Positions 36,406-45,762 of a DNA stretch of 64,000 nt are shown piece by piece. This DNA comes from Chryseobacterium viscerum (GTDB taxonomy: Bacteria > Bacteroidota > Bacteroidia > Flavobacteriales > Weeksellaceae), in NCBI RefSeq assembly GCF_025949665.1, contig NZ_JAPDFT010000001.1:682001-746000 (forward strand), given 5' to 3'. Below the pieces are notes generated by a model. It made no database searches and was not told the DNA's origin. It saw nothing but the letters and a program-made list of their open reading frames with translations. How positions within the stretch are numbered: position 1 is the stretch's first letter; the number at the start of each line of letters is the position of its first letter. The translations under genes and the position numbers were made by a program.

Positions 36406-37650
36406 ATGAATATAAAAAGTAAAATTAGATTAACGATATATTCCCTATTAATAATGAGCAGTTTAAGCTGCCAGGAAAAAAAACAAAGTTCTGACAATAA
36501 TCAAAAGGCAATAAGTATGAATGATGATACCATAATACCAAAAGTTCTCAAGAAACAGTTGCGGGAAGGTTCAAATAAATCAATTGATGAAGCAGGAGCT
36601 GAACTAGTTAAAATACCATTTGATATAGAAGAACTGGAAGCATCAGCAGAAACTGCAAAAAAAATATTGCTGTCCAATGGGTTTAAGGAATTGTCTGATA
36701 ACGAATTTAGTAGTAAGATTAAAGATATTTTTGGAAGGGTAATAGATTCTAATTCAGGCAATCCATTTTTGTATGTAAATTATTTTGATAAATGTGATAG
36801 AAGCTTTGTTACTTACAGTAATAATAGTGTGGATTATGAAGGAGGTTACATTGACAAACAAAGAAGACTTTTTACTGACTTTTATTATCTACCTGAAATT
36901 CTTGATTACCAAAAAGAATATCCCACACTAAATGAAATTGAGTCTACTAAAATTACAAGAAAATCAAGTTCACAAGTAGATGTTGAAATTCCCCATTGGA
37001 AAGAGGTTGCCAATTTAAAAGAACAAAGAAAAGTAAATGTTCAGAGAATCATTGCCAGAAATATGTATTTGTTCAATGATAATAAAACATATATCATTTG
37101 GTTGGTAACTCACGATAAAAACTTTATAAAGTTATTGGTTAAAAATTTTGGTTATGATAAGGAACCCAAATTTAATGAAATGCTTATTAATGAATATATT
37201 CAACCTAAAGATCAATATAAAATAGGTGAACTTATTTTCGCTAAAAATTGTAATAAAGAATTAGAAGTACGGGATGGAATATTACAGAGTTTGGCTGATA
37301 CGTATCAAAAAAGCTCAAATCCTAAAGATTTATTTGGGTTAATGGAGTTCTGTTCAAAACTATTAGAAACAGATGAATACAATAGTTATTCTGAAAAAGA
37401 AAAGATTAAAATGGTAGCTTATCTAGCCAATACTTATGATTTTCTGTTTAAAAAGAATCATAGGAATCAGGAAGGTTGGGATCCCCGATGGAATATTTTA
37501 GGAGCATATTTTGAAGATGACTCAAGAAGTAAGATTAAATGGTCCCAGCTAAAAGAAGAAATGCAAAGAAATAATTACTACAGTTTATCTAATTTAAAAG
37601 AAGTTATAAGCTATGCTGAAGGGTTTGATAGTGTAGGTGCTCCGGATTAG
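36406..37650 (+). CDS. lipoprotein, candidate immunity factor for the PAAR-like effector
   Basis: A 414-residue exported lipoprotein with signal peptide and lipobox ending at Cys22 (SSLSC), followed by a Gln/Asn/Ser-rich tether. The remainder is charged and largely helical (VDVEIPHWKEVANLKEQRKV), with no recognised domain. It starts 15 bp after the effector and has the same AT-rich composition as the effector's C-terminal toxin part. A periplasm-facing lipoprotein beside a peptidoglycan hydrolase suggests an inhibitor. A terminator closes the cluster. Confidence 0.65.
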   Translation: MNIKSKIRLTIYSLLIMSSLSCQEKKQSSDNNQKAISMNDDTIIPKVLKKQLREGSNKSIDEAGAELVKIPFDIEELEASAETAKKILLSNGFKELSDNEFSSKIKDIFGRVIDSNSGNPFLYVNYFDKCDRSFVTYSNNSVDYEGGYIDKQRRLFTDFYYLPEILDYQKEYPTLNEIESTKITRKSSSQVDVEIPHWKEVANLKEQRKVNVQRIIARNMYLFNDNKTYIIWLVTHDKNFIKLLVKNFGYDKEPKFNEMLINEYIQPKDQYKIGELIFAKNCNKELEVRDGILQSLADTYQKSSNPKDLFGLMEFCSKLLETDEYNSYSEKEKIKMVAYLANTYDFLFKKNHRNQEGWDPRWNILGAYFEDDSRSKIKWSQLKEEMQRNNYYSLSNLKEVISYAEGFDSVGAPD

Positions 37651-37691
37651 TTTATAAAAATAAATGGTATCTTGACAATGAACAAAATAAG

Positions 37692-37728
37692 AGCCAGTTC
37701 CTAATATATCGGGAACTGGCTTTTATTT
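37692..37728 (+). terminator. terminator closing the T6SS cargo cluster
   Basis: AGCCAGTTCC / GGAACTGGCT perfect 10-bp stem with a 10-nt loop and a T-rich tail, between convergent genes. Confidence 0.85.
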
Positions 37729-37741
37729 TTAAGTTATAATT

Positions 37742-39091
37742 TTAAGGAAGCGTAGAAAAATCGATGTTCGGTGCCTGTGTGGGTGCGGTGACAGAAAACT
37801 GTGAGCCGGGAGCAACTGTTGTATTAAAGAATCCTCCATTTTGCAAAAAGAAAGCATTGCCGCTTGTTCCTCCCATTGCATCTATTCTTTGTTTTGCATT
37901 ATAAGTGTTATCTACACTAAACTTTGCTCCGGAAATAGCGGCCCAGTTGCCGTCTGAAGTTCTTACCCATTGATTTTTGAATTCTGCTTTTCTGCCCTGA
38001 TATCCATTTTCAGGATTGAAGTTTTCAACAAAACTGTAGAAGCTTTTAAGATAAGTACTTGTTTGAGGTCTCTTCCAGCTGGCGATCAGTTTCCATGTTG
38101 TAGTATCTGGAGATAAAAACCAGGCTGTAAAATCTGTTTTTCCGGTTCCATCAGGTTCACCTTTTAATAAGAATTTATAGGTTTGTCCTGCACTCCAGTT
38201 GTATTTATAATAGCTTTGTCCGCCAGAACCCTCATTTCCAAATTCTCCGATTGTTACCCCGGTACCTGCTCTGTTGAGAACAATTTTGTGATCAGGAGGG
38301 ATATTATTGGGATCATCCGTTTCAAACGGACTCCATACAGAGAATAAAATTCTCCTTTCTGTTGCAGAATTAACCTGCATTCCAAAATAGCCTGCACTAA
38401 AGCCATTGGCCATAAAATAAGAACCAATTTTATCTTCTCCTGCCGGAACTGTTACTTCATTATAATAATAGCTCACATTACTGGTGGTTGGAATTACGTA
38501 GTTAAGGTGGCAGGAGGGCCCTCTGCGTGCCCAATAATAGTAAGAAGGATCATTACTGTAAATATTGGTTCCTGCGGAAGCTGCACCACTGAAGGTCACA
38601 TCACTTACATCAGCAAAATATCCACCGGTTTTTGACACGCCCTGAAGATCAACTTTTACATAACCAGGAGAGGAAATAGTAAAATCCCCAACGGTATAAT
38701 CCTTGTAACCCGATCCCGTTAAAGTAACATTTTTGGATGTCCCGCCTACAGTTACTTTTACAACACTTGTACCCGAAGGAACTGATGCTTTTAATCCGAT
38801 GTTTAACGTTCCCGTATTACCCACCCTGAAATAACTGCTTATAACAGTACTCGAGTTTGTCCAGTTACCTAAGTTGGAAGAAGTGATGACCTCACTGGCT
38901 CCCAAAGGTTTTACCGTCAAAAAAGAATTTCCGGCCACCGGAACACTGAAGGAAGATGCTTTGCTTAAAGCTGAGACATTTTTTTTTGTAGCAACAGTGT
39001 CTTCTGCTGTCATAGTATTTTCTGCACATGATTGAAAAACAAGCAGAGCAAGGATACCCAGAAAAGTATCGGCTAATAATTTTACTCTCAT
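37742..39091 (-). CDS. DUF5077/DUF3472 lipoprotein
   Basis: A 449-residue exported protein with lipobox ending at Cys22 (VFQSC). Residues about 48-165 form a beta-sandwich resembling DUF5077. From about 180 on, YYYWARRGPSCHLNY, RRILFSVWSPFETDDP and the TYKFLLKGEPDG stretch match DUF3472. Proteins of this pair are surface or periplasmic and often lie near glycan-use genes; no activity is established. It converges on the T6SS cluster and has flanking-type base composition, so it may be older than the cargo. Confidence 0.85.
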   Translation of the reverse strand: MRVKLLADTFLGILALLVFQSCAENTMTAEDTVATKKNVSALSKASSFSVPVAGNSFLTVKPLGASEVITSSNLGNWTNSSTVISSYFRVGNTGTLNIGLKASVPSGTSVVKVTVGGTSKNVTLTGSGYKDYTVGDFTISSPGYVKVDLQGVSKTGGYFADVSDVTFSGAASAGTNIYSNDPSYYYWARRGPSCHLNYVIPTTSNVSYYYNEVTVPAGEDKIGSYFMANGFSAGYFGMQVNSATERRILFSVWSPFETDDPNNIPPDHKIVLNRAGTGVTIGEFGNEGSGGQSYYKYNWSAGQTYKFLLKGEPDGTGKTDFTAWFLSPDTTTWKLIASWKRPQTSTYLKSFYSFVENFNPENGYQGRKAEFKNQWVRTSDGNWAAISGAKFSVDNTYNAKQRIDAMGGTSGNAFFLQNGGFFNTTVAPGSQFSVTAPTQAPNIDFSTLP

Positions 39092-39485
39092 AAGTATTTG
39101 TAATTAGGTTTATCTTACTAAATTAAGTTTTACCTGTCAAATAAAAAATTAATTCCCATTATTTTGATTAATTTTTTTTGTTTTTAAACAAACATATTAT
39201 TTAGAAATGAATGATACTTTATATGCTAGTTTTGAATATTTCCTGAAGAAACTAAATGGAATCAGTTCCAAAACATTGGTGAACTTGTTGTTTAATGCAA
39301 AGTCTTTTTTATAGTAAACAAGATAGAATGAATTTCATTAATCCTTTTTAAGCAAATGAATAATCATAAAGCTTATTCAGCGACAGAGTTGCTCTTCTTT
39401 GCATCCTTAAATTTTAGGATAAGAAAATTTTTCTTTGTGTTAAATAAGGAGAAGATTCAAAAGGAAAGAGTTGCTTACAAAAAAC
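39092..39485. other. AT-rich intergenic stretch before tRNA-Phe copy 2
   Basis: About 390 bp with no convincing gene. A 35-codon frame at 39207 (MNDTLYASFEYFLKK...) has no support. The segment 39355-39460 has patchy inverted elements resembling those at 25690-25857. Nothing else is seen. Confidence 0.35.
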
Positions 39486-39518
39486 AAAAAAACCTCTAAA
39501 CTGAATTAGAGGTTTTCA
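39486..39518 (-). terminator. terminator of tRNA-Phe copy 2
   Basis: AACCTCTAA / TTAGAGGTT-type hairpin plus a T run on the minus strand, differing from copy 1 by a few bases. Confidence 0.8.
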
Positions 39519-39520
39519 AG

Positions 39521-39593
39521 TGGTTTCTCCAGGAATCGAACCAGGGACACATGGATTTTCAATCCATTGCTCTACCAACTGAGCTAAGAAACC
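39521..39593 (-). tRNA. tRNA-Phe (GAA), copy 2
   Basis: A 73-nt tRNA identical to the one at 25955-26027, with anticodon GAA in loop TTGAAAA; CCA is not encoded. The 49 bp on its 5' side are also identical to copy 1. Confidence 0.97.
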
Positions 39594-39634
39594 ATTTATG
39601 TTTTTGTTTATTACTTCGTTGTTTTAAAGTGATG

Positions 39635-39665
39635 CAAAAGTAGTAAGTTTTGGTATACAAAGCAA
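39635..39665 (-). promoter_or_regulatory. promoter of tRNA-Phe copy 2
   Basis: Minus strand TTG (39663-39665), 20 bp spacer, TACTTTTG (39635-39642), the same boxes and spacing as copy 1. Confidence 0.7.
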
Positions 39666-39701
39666 GTATTCATCGTACTTTTTTTGAATAAAGTTAAAAA
39701 C

Positions 39702-41543
39702 TTACTGATTATCAGCTGGATTATTTTCCTGCTCCTTTCTGATCTGTTCACTCATCTCTTCCAATACCGGTTTGATCGTGTTTTCTGGAAGATCACTGAT
39801 TCGGATATACATCAATCCGTCTATCGCATCATTGAAGTTCGGATCTACGTTGAATGCAATTACTTTGGCGTTTTGTTTGATGTATTTCTTGATCAGAACA
39901 GGAAGTCTCAATTCAGGTTCAAGGTCATCAATGATTTTGTCCAGTTTATTAAGATCCGATTCCATTTCCTCAAAGAAAATGTTTTTATCCCTGTCACGAA
40001 GCTTTACCTTATATTCATTCCTTGGAGTGATATATTGTGCTACTGCAGAATCAAAATAATTTGAACGCATAAACTCAATCATCAGCGATTTTGAGAACTC
40101 CGAGAATTTGTTGGAAATACTCACTCCACCCATAAGGAATTTATGGTCAGGATTTCTCAGGCACACATGCACAATTCCTCTCCATAAAAGGAAAAGAGGA
40201 AGTGGTTTCTGCTGATATTCCTGGCAGATGTAGGCACGGCCCATTTCAATCACCTTTTTAAAGAAAGGATGAATGTCCTGCTCAAACTCAAATAAAGAGC
40301 TTGTATAAAAGCCTTTGATGCCATATTTCTTCATCACCTCTCTACCCAGTGCCATTCTGTAAGCGCCAGCCAGTTTTTTCTCCCCGTTGTCCCAAAGGAA
40401 AAGGTGGTGATAATGTTTATCATATTCATCAAGGTCAAAAGGAAGATTACTGCCTTCACCTACCGCGCGGAAAGTAAGCTCTCTCTGACGCCCGATTTCC
40501 CTCATAATGGAAGGGATTTCCTCGTAAGTAGTAAAGTATATCTCATAATTTCCGTTACTGAACAGCATTTTGTCAGTTCCTCTCAGTTTGTCAACATCTT
40601 TTATAATGTCTTCTACAGGAGTTTCGTCGATGATGTTCTGAACAATATTTTCTTCCTTCAGCAAAGGAAATTTTACTGATAAATTCTGAAGATTGATGCT
40701 TTGAGCAAGGGACTTTCTTTTTTCATAGTAAGATTTCATCATATACACCTTACGTTTCAGAAACTCTCCCAATTCCTCAATTGTTTCCATTTCATCCATT
40801 GCCTTTACAGTGATAGGGCGTCCGATTCTGATTCTGATAGGTTTTTCCCTGTCATTCATCATTTCTGCCGGAAGCATCAGGGTCTGTAAATTCGGATGAA
40901 GCTTAGCCACCTGATAAAAAAGTCTGCTGTTCTTAGCATGGAAATACATAGGAACTACCGGCACTTTAGCCATTCTTATAAGCTTAAGTGCCGTTTTTTC
41001 CCATTCCTTATCTAAAATTTCTCCGTAAGGATTGTTTTTGTTGGAAACTTCTCCCGCAGGAAAAATACCTACACAGCCTCCGTTTTGCAAATGCTTGAGT
41101 GTTTCACGCATACCTGAAGAACTGCTGTAAGCTTCTTTTCTGTTTTCAAAAGGATTTACAGCGATTACATACGGTTCCATAGGTTTGATCTTCTCCAAAA
41201 GGAAATTCCCCATCACCTTGAAATCCGGACGAACCTCTGATAAGACCTTGCACATCAGAATTCCGTCAATAGCACCCAGCGGGTGGTTGGAAACCAGAAT
41301 AAACGGTCCCGTTTTCGGAATCTTTGCCAGATCCTCTTCAAAAGCTACATAGCTTAGGTTTCTTTCTCTCACAAATGAGTCGAAAAAGTCTTTGCCTTCC
41401 TTGTCTTTTAGTTTGTCGTATAATTTATTTACTTCGTTTATTTTAGCAATGCTCATCACAGCAGATGCTACCGGGTTCTTGAGGAACCCAAGTTTACTTA
41501 AGCCGGAAGCTTTGATCAGATCGTTTTTCGAAATTAAACTCAT
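39702..41543 (-). CDS. bifunctional aminolipid acyltransferase (OlsF/GlsF-like)
   Basis: A 613-residue fusion. The N-terminal half is a lysophospholipid-type O-acyltransferase with NHPLGAIDG (variant HxxxxD motif, about 85-93) and IFPAGEVSNK. The C-terminal half (about 340-560) is a GNAT-like N-acyltransferase of the OlsB/hemolysin type (FRAVGEGSNLPFDLDEYD, MGRAYICQEYQQKPLPLFLL). Fusions of this order make ornithine or glycine lipids in Flavobacterium and relatives (OlsF, GlsF), the C-terminal part adding the first acyl chain and the N-terminal part the second. Which amino acid is used cannot be told here. It lies 22 bp after the aspartate kinase gene. Confidence 0.87.
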   Translation of the reverse strand: MSLISKNDLIKASGLSKLGFLKNPVASAVMSIAKINEVNKLYDKLKDKEGKDFFDSFVRERNLSYVAFEEDLAKIPKTGPFILVSNHPLGAIDGILMCKVLSEVRPDFKVMGNFLLEKIKPMEPYVIAVNPFENRKEAYSSSSGMRETLKHLQNGGCVGIFPAGEVSNKNNPYGEILDKEWEKTALKLIRMAKVPVVPMYFHAKNSRLFYQVAKLHPNLQTLMLPAEMMNDREKPIRIRIGRPITVKAMDEMETIEELGEFLKRKVYMMKSYYEKRKSLAQSINLQNLSVKFPLLKEENIVQNIIDETPVEDIIKDVDKLRGTDKMLFSNGNYEIYFTTYEEIPSIMREIGRQRELTFRAVGEGSNLPFDLDEYDKHYHHLFLWDNGEKKLAGAYRMALGREVMKKYGIKGFYTSSLFEFEQDIHPFFKKVIEMGRAYICQEYQQKPLPLFLLWRGIVHVCLRNPDHKFLMGGVSISNKFSEFSKSLMIEFMRSNYFDSAVAQYITPRNEYKVKLRDRDKNIFFEEMESDLNKLDKIIDDLEPELRLPVLIKKYIKQNAKVIAFNVDPNFNDAIDGLMYIRISDLPENTIKPVLEEMSEQIRKEQENNPADNQ

Positions 41544-41565
41544 GTGTGTTTAGTCGCAATTAATA

Positions 41566-42804
41566 TTATTGTGTTACCATTTGAAGAGTATTCTTGGAAA
41601 TTTGTTCCAATAATACATTTTTTTCATGGTAAAATTTATCAATGTGATCCATCTTCGCATTTCTTACTGTGAATAAAGATACATTTTTAATTGCTTCGGT
41701 TTTAAAAATTTTTTGAAGCTCCTGATTGAGCTCATCTATATGATTAAATTTATCTTCAAGGCACAATGCCAGGGAGATAGCAGAATTCTGCATTAGGGAA
41801 ACCTTGATCTTATATTTAGATAAATATCCAAAAATTAAGCTCATATGGTCTTCTGCAATAAAAGAGAAATCTCTTGTAGATATCTTCAGAAGATCCTGGT
41901 TTTCTTTTAAAATATAAGATTCTTCCTGTTGGTTTTTGTCGGAAGCACCCACCTTTGTTCCTTCTTTGGTAGGATCTACAAAAGATTTTACATAAAAAGG
42001 AATGCTTTTTTGCTGTAGTGGCTGCAATGTTTTCGGGTGAATAACACTTGCTCCGTAATAAGCCATCTCAATTGCTTCTTCATAAGAGATATTGGAAAGA
42101 AGAGATACATCATTGAATTTTCTCGGATCTCCGGTCATTACTCCCGGTACATCTTTCCAGATAGTCATCGCTTCAGCATTTAAGCAATAAGCAAAAATAG
42201 CAGCAGAGTAGTCTGAACCTTCTCTTCCTAACGTCACCGTAAAATTGTTTTCGTCAGAACCAATGAATCCCTGGGTTACGTAGCAGATCTCAGGATTCAG
42301 ATTGGAAATAAATTCTTCTGTTCTTACCCAGTCTACGGTACCTTCTCTGTATGAATTGTCCGTTTTTATATAATCTCTGGCATCCAGCCATTGATTGGTA
42401 AATTGGATTTCATTCAGGTATTCACTCAGGATTTTGGTAGAAATCATTTCTCCGCAGCTTACCACCTGATCATAAACAAAGTTATAGTTGGGAGATTTAT
42501 TTCTTCTTAAAAAAGAATCAATATCATCGAAAAAGAGATTGATTTCTGCAAAAACCGCATGATTTTCAGGAAAAAGACCTTCCGCAATCTCAATGTGTTT
42601 TCGTTTTATCTTTTCAATCTCAGTTTGATAGTTCTCCTTTTTGAAATAAAGTTCTACAACTTTTTCCAACTCGTTTGTCGTCTTGCCCATTGCTGAAATC
42701 ACCAGCAAACATTTGGCAAATCCCTGGCTTTTTAGAACCATGGATACGTTTTTCACACTTTCGGCATCTTTTACCGATGCTCCACCAAACTTGAAAATTT
42801 TCAT
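41566..42804 (-). CDS. lysC: aspartate kinase
   Basis: A monofunctional 412-residue kinase phosphorylating aspartate, the first step to lysine, methionine and threonine. The start at 42804 gives the family N-terminus MKIFKFGGASVKDAE. Other motifs are TLGREGSDYSAA (about 211-222), MTIWKDVPGVMTGDPR and YYGASVIHPKTLQPL. The C-terminal 120 residues would hold ACT regulatory domains. A longer frame to 42864 adds 20 unlikely residues. It is probably co-transcribed with the acyltransferase gene. No fused homoserine dehydrogenase is present. Confidence 0.92.
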   Translation of the reverse strand: MKIFKFGGASVKDAESVKNVSMVLKSQGFAKCLLVISAMGKTTNELEKVVELYFKKENYQTEIEKIKRKHIEIAEGLFPENHAVFAEINLFFDDIDSFLRRNKSPNYNFVYDQVVSCGEMISTKILSEYLNEIQFTNQWLDARDYIKTDNSYREGTVDWVRTEEFISNLNPEICYVTQGFIGSDENNFTVTLGREGSDYSAAIFAYCLNAEAMTIWKDVPGVMTGDPRKFNDVSLLSNISYEEAIEMAYYGASVIHPKTLQPLQQKSIPFYVKSFVDPTKEGTKVGASDKNQQEESYILKENQDLLKISTRDFSFIAEDHMSLIFGYLSKYKIKVSLMQNSAISLALCLEDKFNHIDELNQELQKIFKTEAIKNVSLFTVRNAKMDHIDKFYHEKNVLLEQISKNTLQMVTQ

Positions 42805-43128
42805 TAAATTGTTAAAAATAAAATTGTTAGATAAAAAATTACATGAGTTTTTTACGGACGTCAAAATTATAAATTTACAACGAGATATGAAATAGCCTGG
42901 AAGGGAGATAGAATTAAGATTTCCTTAAAATCAACAATTAATGAAATAATTTGAATTTTTTATGTCTCTGATATCACAAATCCGGGGACATAATTTTCAA
43001 TAACCGTTTAGCGTTATACTGAATTGCTTGTGTATTGTGTTGAAATACAGCTGATAATCTCTTTTGTAATTAAATTTTCTTAATGCAATAAATTTTCCGA
43101 AATTTGGACAAAACGTAAAAAGAAAAAT

Positions 43129-44145
43129 ATGTCAAATCAACCATTACAGACTTTAGGAGAATTTCTTATAGATAAGCAGGACGATTTTCAGTATTCTACA
43201 GGTGAATTTTCTCGTCTTCTAAGTGCAATAAGATTGGCTTCGAAAGTGGTAAACAGAGAAGTAAATAAAGCCGGAATTGTAGATATTACGGGAGCTGCAG
43301 GAAACCAAAATGTTCAGGGAGAAGAGCAGCAGAAATTAGATGTAATTGCTAATGAAATTTTTATTACGGCTTTGTCTCAAAGAGAGGTTGTTTGTGGTAT
43401 TGCGTCTGAGGAAAATGATGATTTTATTGATATTAAATGTGGCGAAAACGGACATTTAAGCAAATATGTAGTATTGATCGACCCTTTAGACGGATCCTCA
43501 AATATTGATGTTAATGTTTCCGTAGGAACTATTTTCTCTATTTACAGAAGAGTAACTGAACCTGGAACTCCTGTACAGTTGGAAGACTTTTTACAGAAAG
43601 GAATCAATCAGATTGCAGCTGGATATGTTATTTACGGTTCATCTACAATGATCGTTTATACTACCGGAAACGGAGTAAACGGATTCACTCTGGATCCTTC
43701 ATTGGGAACTTATTATCTTTCTCATCCTAATATGACCTTCCCGAAAACAGGTAAAATCTATTCCATCAACGAAGGAAACTATATCAAATTCCCTCAGGGA
43801 GTAAAAAATTACCTTAAATACTGCCAGATGGAAGAAGGAGATCGTCCTTATACTTCAAGATATATTGGTTCATTAGTAGCAGATTTCCACAGAAACATGC
43901 TGAAAGGAGGAATTTATATCTATCCTTCTTACTCACAGGCTCCAAATGGTAAATTAAGATTGTTATACGAATGTAATCCTATGGCATTCCTTGCAGAACA
44001 GGCAGGAGCAAAAGCAACTGACGGGTTCAGAAGAATTCTTGAAATAGAACCTACAGAACTTCACCAGAGAATTCCGTTCTTCTGTGGAAGTATAGACATG
44101 GTAGAGAAAGCAGAAGAATTCATGCGTATCGACAGTGTAAAATAA
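43129..44145 (+). CDS. fbp: class I fructose-1,6-bisphosphatase
   Basis: A 338-residue gluconeogenic enzyme hydrolysing fructose-1,6-bisphosphate. Metal-binding ASEEND (about 95-100) and the signature [20 protein letters not shown] are present, and [20 protein letters not shown] is the substrate-binding region. Length is normal. It ends immediately before the menC-like ATG (TAA ATG), so the two are co-transcribed and translationally coupled. Confidence 0.96.
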   Translation: MSNQPLQTLGEFLIDKQDDFQYSTGEFSRLLSAIRLASKVVNREVNKAGIVDITGAAGNQNVQGEEQQKLDVIANEIFITALSQREVVCGIASEENDDFIDIKCGENGHLSKYVVLIDPLDGSSNIDVNVSVGTIFSIYRRVTEPGTPVQLEDFLQKGINQIAAGYVIYGSSTMIVYTTGNGVNGFTLDPSLGTYYLSHPNMTFPKTGKIYSINEGNYIKFPQGVKNYLKYCQMEEGDRPYTSRYIGSLVADFHRNMLKGGIYIYPSYSQAPNGKLRLLYECNPMAFLAEQAGAKATDGFRRILEIEPTELHQRIPFFCGSIDMVEKAEEFMRIDSVK

Positions 44146-45165
44146 ATGGAAGCAAATTATTTACAATATTTATTACAATTTAAACGCCCGAGTGGAACAT
44201 CTCGCGGCGTTTTGCTTGATAAGGAAACCTTTATTCTCACTATTTCGGAAGACGGAAGAAAAGGAATAGGTGAATGTGCTATTTTCAGAGGTCTGAGTTT
44301 TGATGACAGGTCTGATTATGAAGAAAAGCTGAAGTGGCTTTGTGAAAATATTAATCAGGATACCGCTTTTTTAAAAAAAGAACTGAAAGAATTTCCATCA
44401 ATTTGGTTTGGATATGAACAGGCAATTCTGAATCTGAAGCATGGTGGCAGCCTTTATTTTCCCAGTGAGTTTACCGAAGAGAAATCTGCTATCACCATTA
44501 ATGGTTTGATATGGATGGGAGAGGCAGGGTACATGGAAGAGCAGATTCAGGATAAGCTTGAGAAAGGATTTCATTGTATTAAATTAAAAATAGGGGTCGA
44601 TTGGAAATCTGAATATGTCATTCTACAGAAATTAAGGGAGAAATTCTCCAAAAATCAATTGGAACTTCGTGTGGACGCAAATGGAGGATTCAGTAAGGAA
44701 GAAGCAGTTATTGTTTTGCAGCAACTGGCGGACCTTCATATTCATTCTATTGAACAGCCTATCAAAGCAGGAAACTGGGATGATATGGCCGAATTATGCG
44801 CTAAAACACCTACTCCGATAGCATTGGATGAAGAGCTGATTGGGATTATTGATCCTGAAGAAAAGAAAAAGCTTTTAGAAAAAATAAAACCACAGTATAT
44901 TATTCTGAAACCTGCATTGGTAGGAGGTTTTTTCGGTTCAGATGAATGGATTTCTCTTGCTGAAAATCAGAATATCGGTTGGTGGATAACTTCAGCTTTG
45001 GAAAGCAATATTGGATTGAATGCCATTGCTCAATATACATTTACCAAAAAAAATCCAATGCCTCAAGGTTTAGGCACTGGAGCTTTATTTGTTAATAATT
45101 TTGAATCCGATTTAGAACTCAGAAATGAGTTACTATGGTTCAAAAGTATAAATGAGAAAAGTTAA
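44146..45165 (+). CDS. menC: o-succinylbenzoate synthase-like enolase-superfamily enzyme
   Basis: A 339-residue enzyme probably dehydrating SHCHC to o-succinylbenzoate in menaquinone synthesis. Enolase-superfamily landmarks: IKLKIGVDW (KxK base), LRVDANGGF and SIEQPI (metal ligands Asp, Glu), ALDEEL (third ligand), and IILKPALVGG (second catalytic Lys). Related dipeptide epimerases share these motifs, but the weak metal loop and lid pattern favour MenC. No other men genes are in the window. Confidence 0.85.
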   Translation: MEANYLQYLLQFKRPSGTSRGVLLDKETFILTISEDGRKGIGECAIFRGLSFDDRSDYEEKLKWLCENINQDTAFLKKELKEFPSIWFGYEQAILNLKHGGSLYFPSEFTEEKSAITINGLIWMGEAGYMEEQIQDKLEKGFHCIKLKIGVDWKSEYVILQKLREKFSKNQLELRVDANGGFSKEEAVIVLQQLADLHIHSIEQPIKAGNWDDMAELCAKTPTPIALDEELIGIIDPEEKKKLLEKIKPQYIILKPALVGGFFGSDEWISLAENQNIGWWITSALESNIGLNAIAQYTFTKKNPMPQGLGTGALFVNNFESDLELRNELLWFKSINEKS

Positions 45166-45333
45166 TTAGCATAATGGTGGAGGTGAATCCGGACATGTAG
45201 TCTGGCCACAGTAATCAGGACCCCATGATCTACAGCACATAGCAACAGGATTCCAACTATTACATCCAAGAGGTGGTCTTCCCCCTTTGATCGTTTTTAA
45301 TTCTCCTCTTTTGATTTTCTTTAGATTTTTCAT
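45166..45333 (-). CDS. double-glycine leader, Cys-rich bacteriocin-like peptide
   Basis: A 55-residue peptide. The leader MKNLKKIKRGELKTIKGG ends in Gly17-Gly18 and has the LKxIxGG pattern of Bacteroidetes GG-leader peptides. The 37-residue core has six cysteines (24, 33, 34, 42, 47, 55), several prolines and two tryptophans, and ends at Cys55. It is too short for usual gene-length cut-offs. The even cysteine count suggests disulfides after export. No C39-peptidase transporter or modification enzyme is in the window, so processing would have to be by an unlinked system. The stop abuts the menC stop. Confidence 0.75.
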   Translation of the reverse strand: MKNLKKIKRGELKTIKGGRPPLGCNSWNPVAMCCRSWGPDYCGQTTCPDSPPPLC

Positions 45334-45762
45334 GATATTAATTTTATTTGATTGATAAGTAAATGTCGAAAACTTTTTTTAATTATACAACAAGTGGGGA
45401 ATTATTTGGCAATATTTAACAATATTAAAGAAATATTTCAATACATATTAATCATGAAAATAGATTCCTGCATTTGTTTATGAGGAATAAGTATTGTTTT
45501 TTTCGGGCTGTTTTATAAGGATGAGTAGTTGTTGGGTCGAATACTTTGTTGATTTAGAGGTTGTTATTCAGTTAAATGACATCTTTTACGAAGATGGCCT
45601 TCTTAATATAGTCTAATATATAAGAAAACTGTTTTTTAATATTTTCCATAATAAAAAAATTATAATTCCCTATAGTTTGAATTAGCAATCTTTATGCCAT
45701 ACTGCAGGCTTGAGCCAACTTTAACATAAAGTTCATTTTTTTAGAATTATTTTAATTATTTG
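45334..45762. other. AT-rich intergenic region upstream of the GG-leader peptide gene
   Basis: About 430 bp without a gene. On the minus strand, upstream of the peptide start, a TTGCCA and a TATAAT occur near 45375-45410, resembling a sigma70-type rather than Bacteroidetes-type promoter; this is weak. No second leader peptide and no RNA motif were recognised. Confidence 0.35.

Noticed and set aside
39207..39314. 35-codon frame before tRNA-Phe copy 2
   Set aside because: No promoter, family or conservation evidence; likely chance.
25919..39665. Prophage
   Set aside because: VgrG and Hcp resemble phage tail parts, but there are no capsid, portal, terminase, lysis or integrase genes; a T6SS cargo cluster explains the content.
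39684..40064. 126-codon plus-strand frame over the acyltransferase
   Set aside because: Antisense of a conserved domain; composition and Phe/Ile-rich content are typical of shadows.
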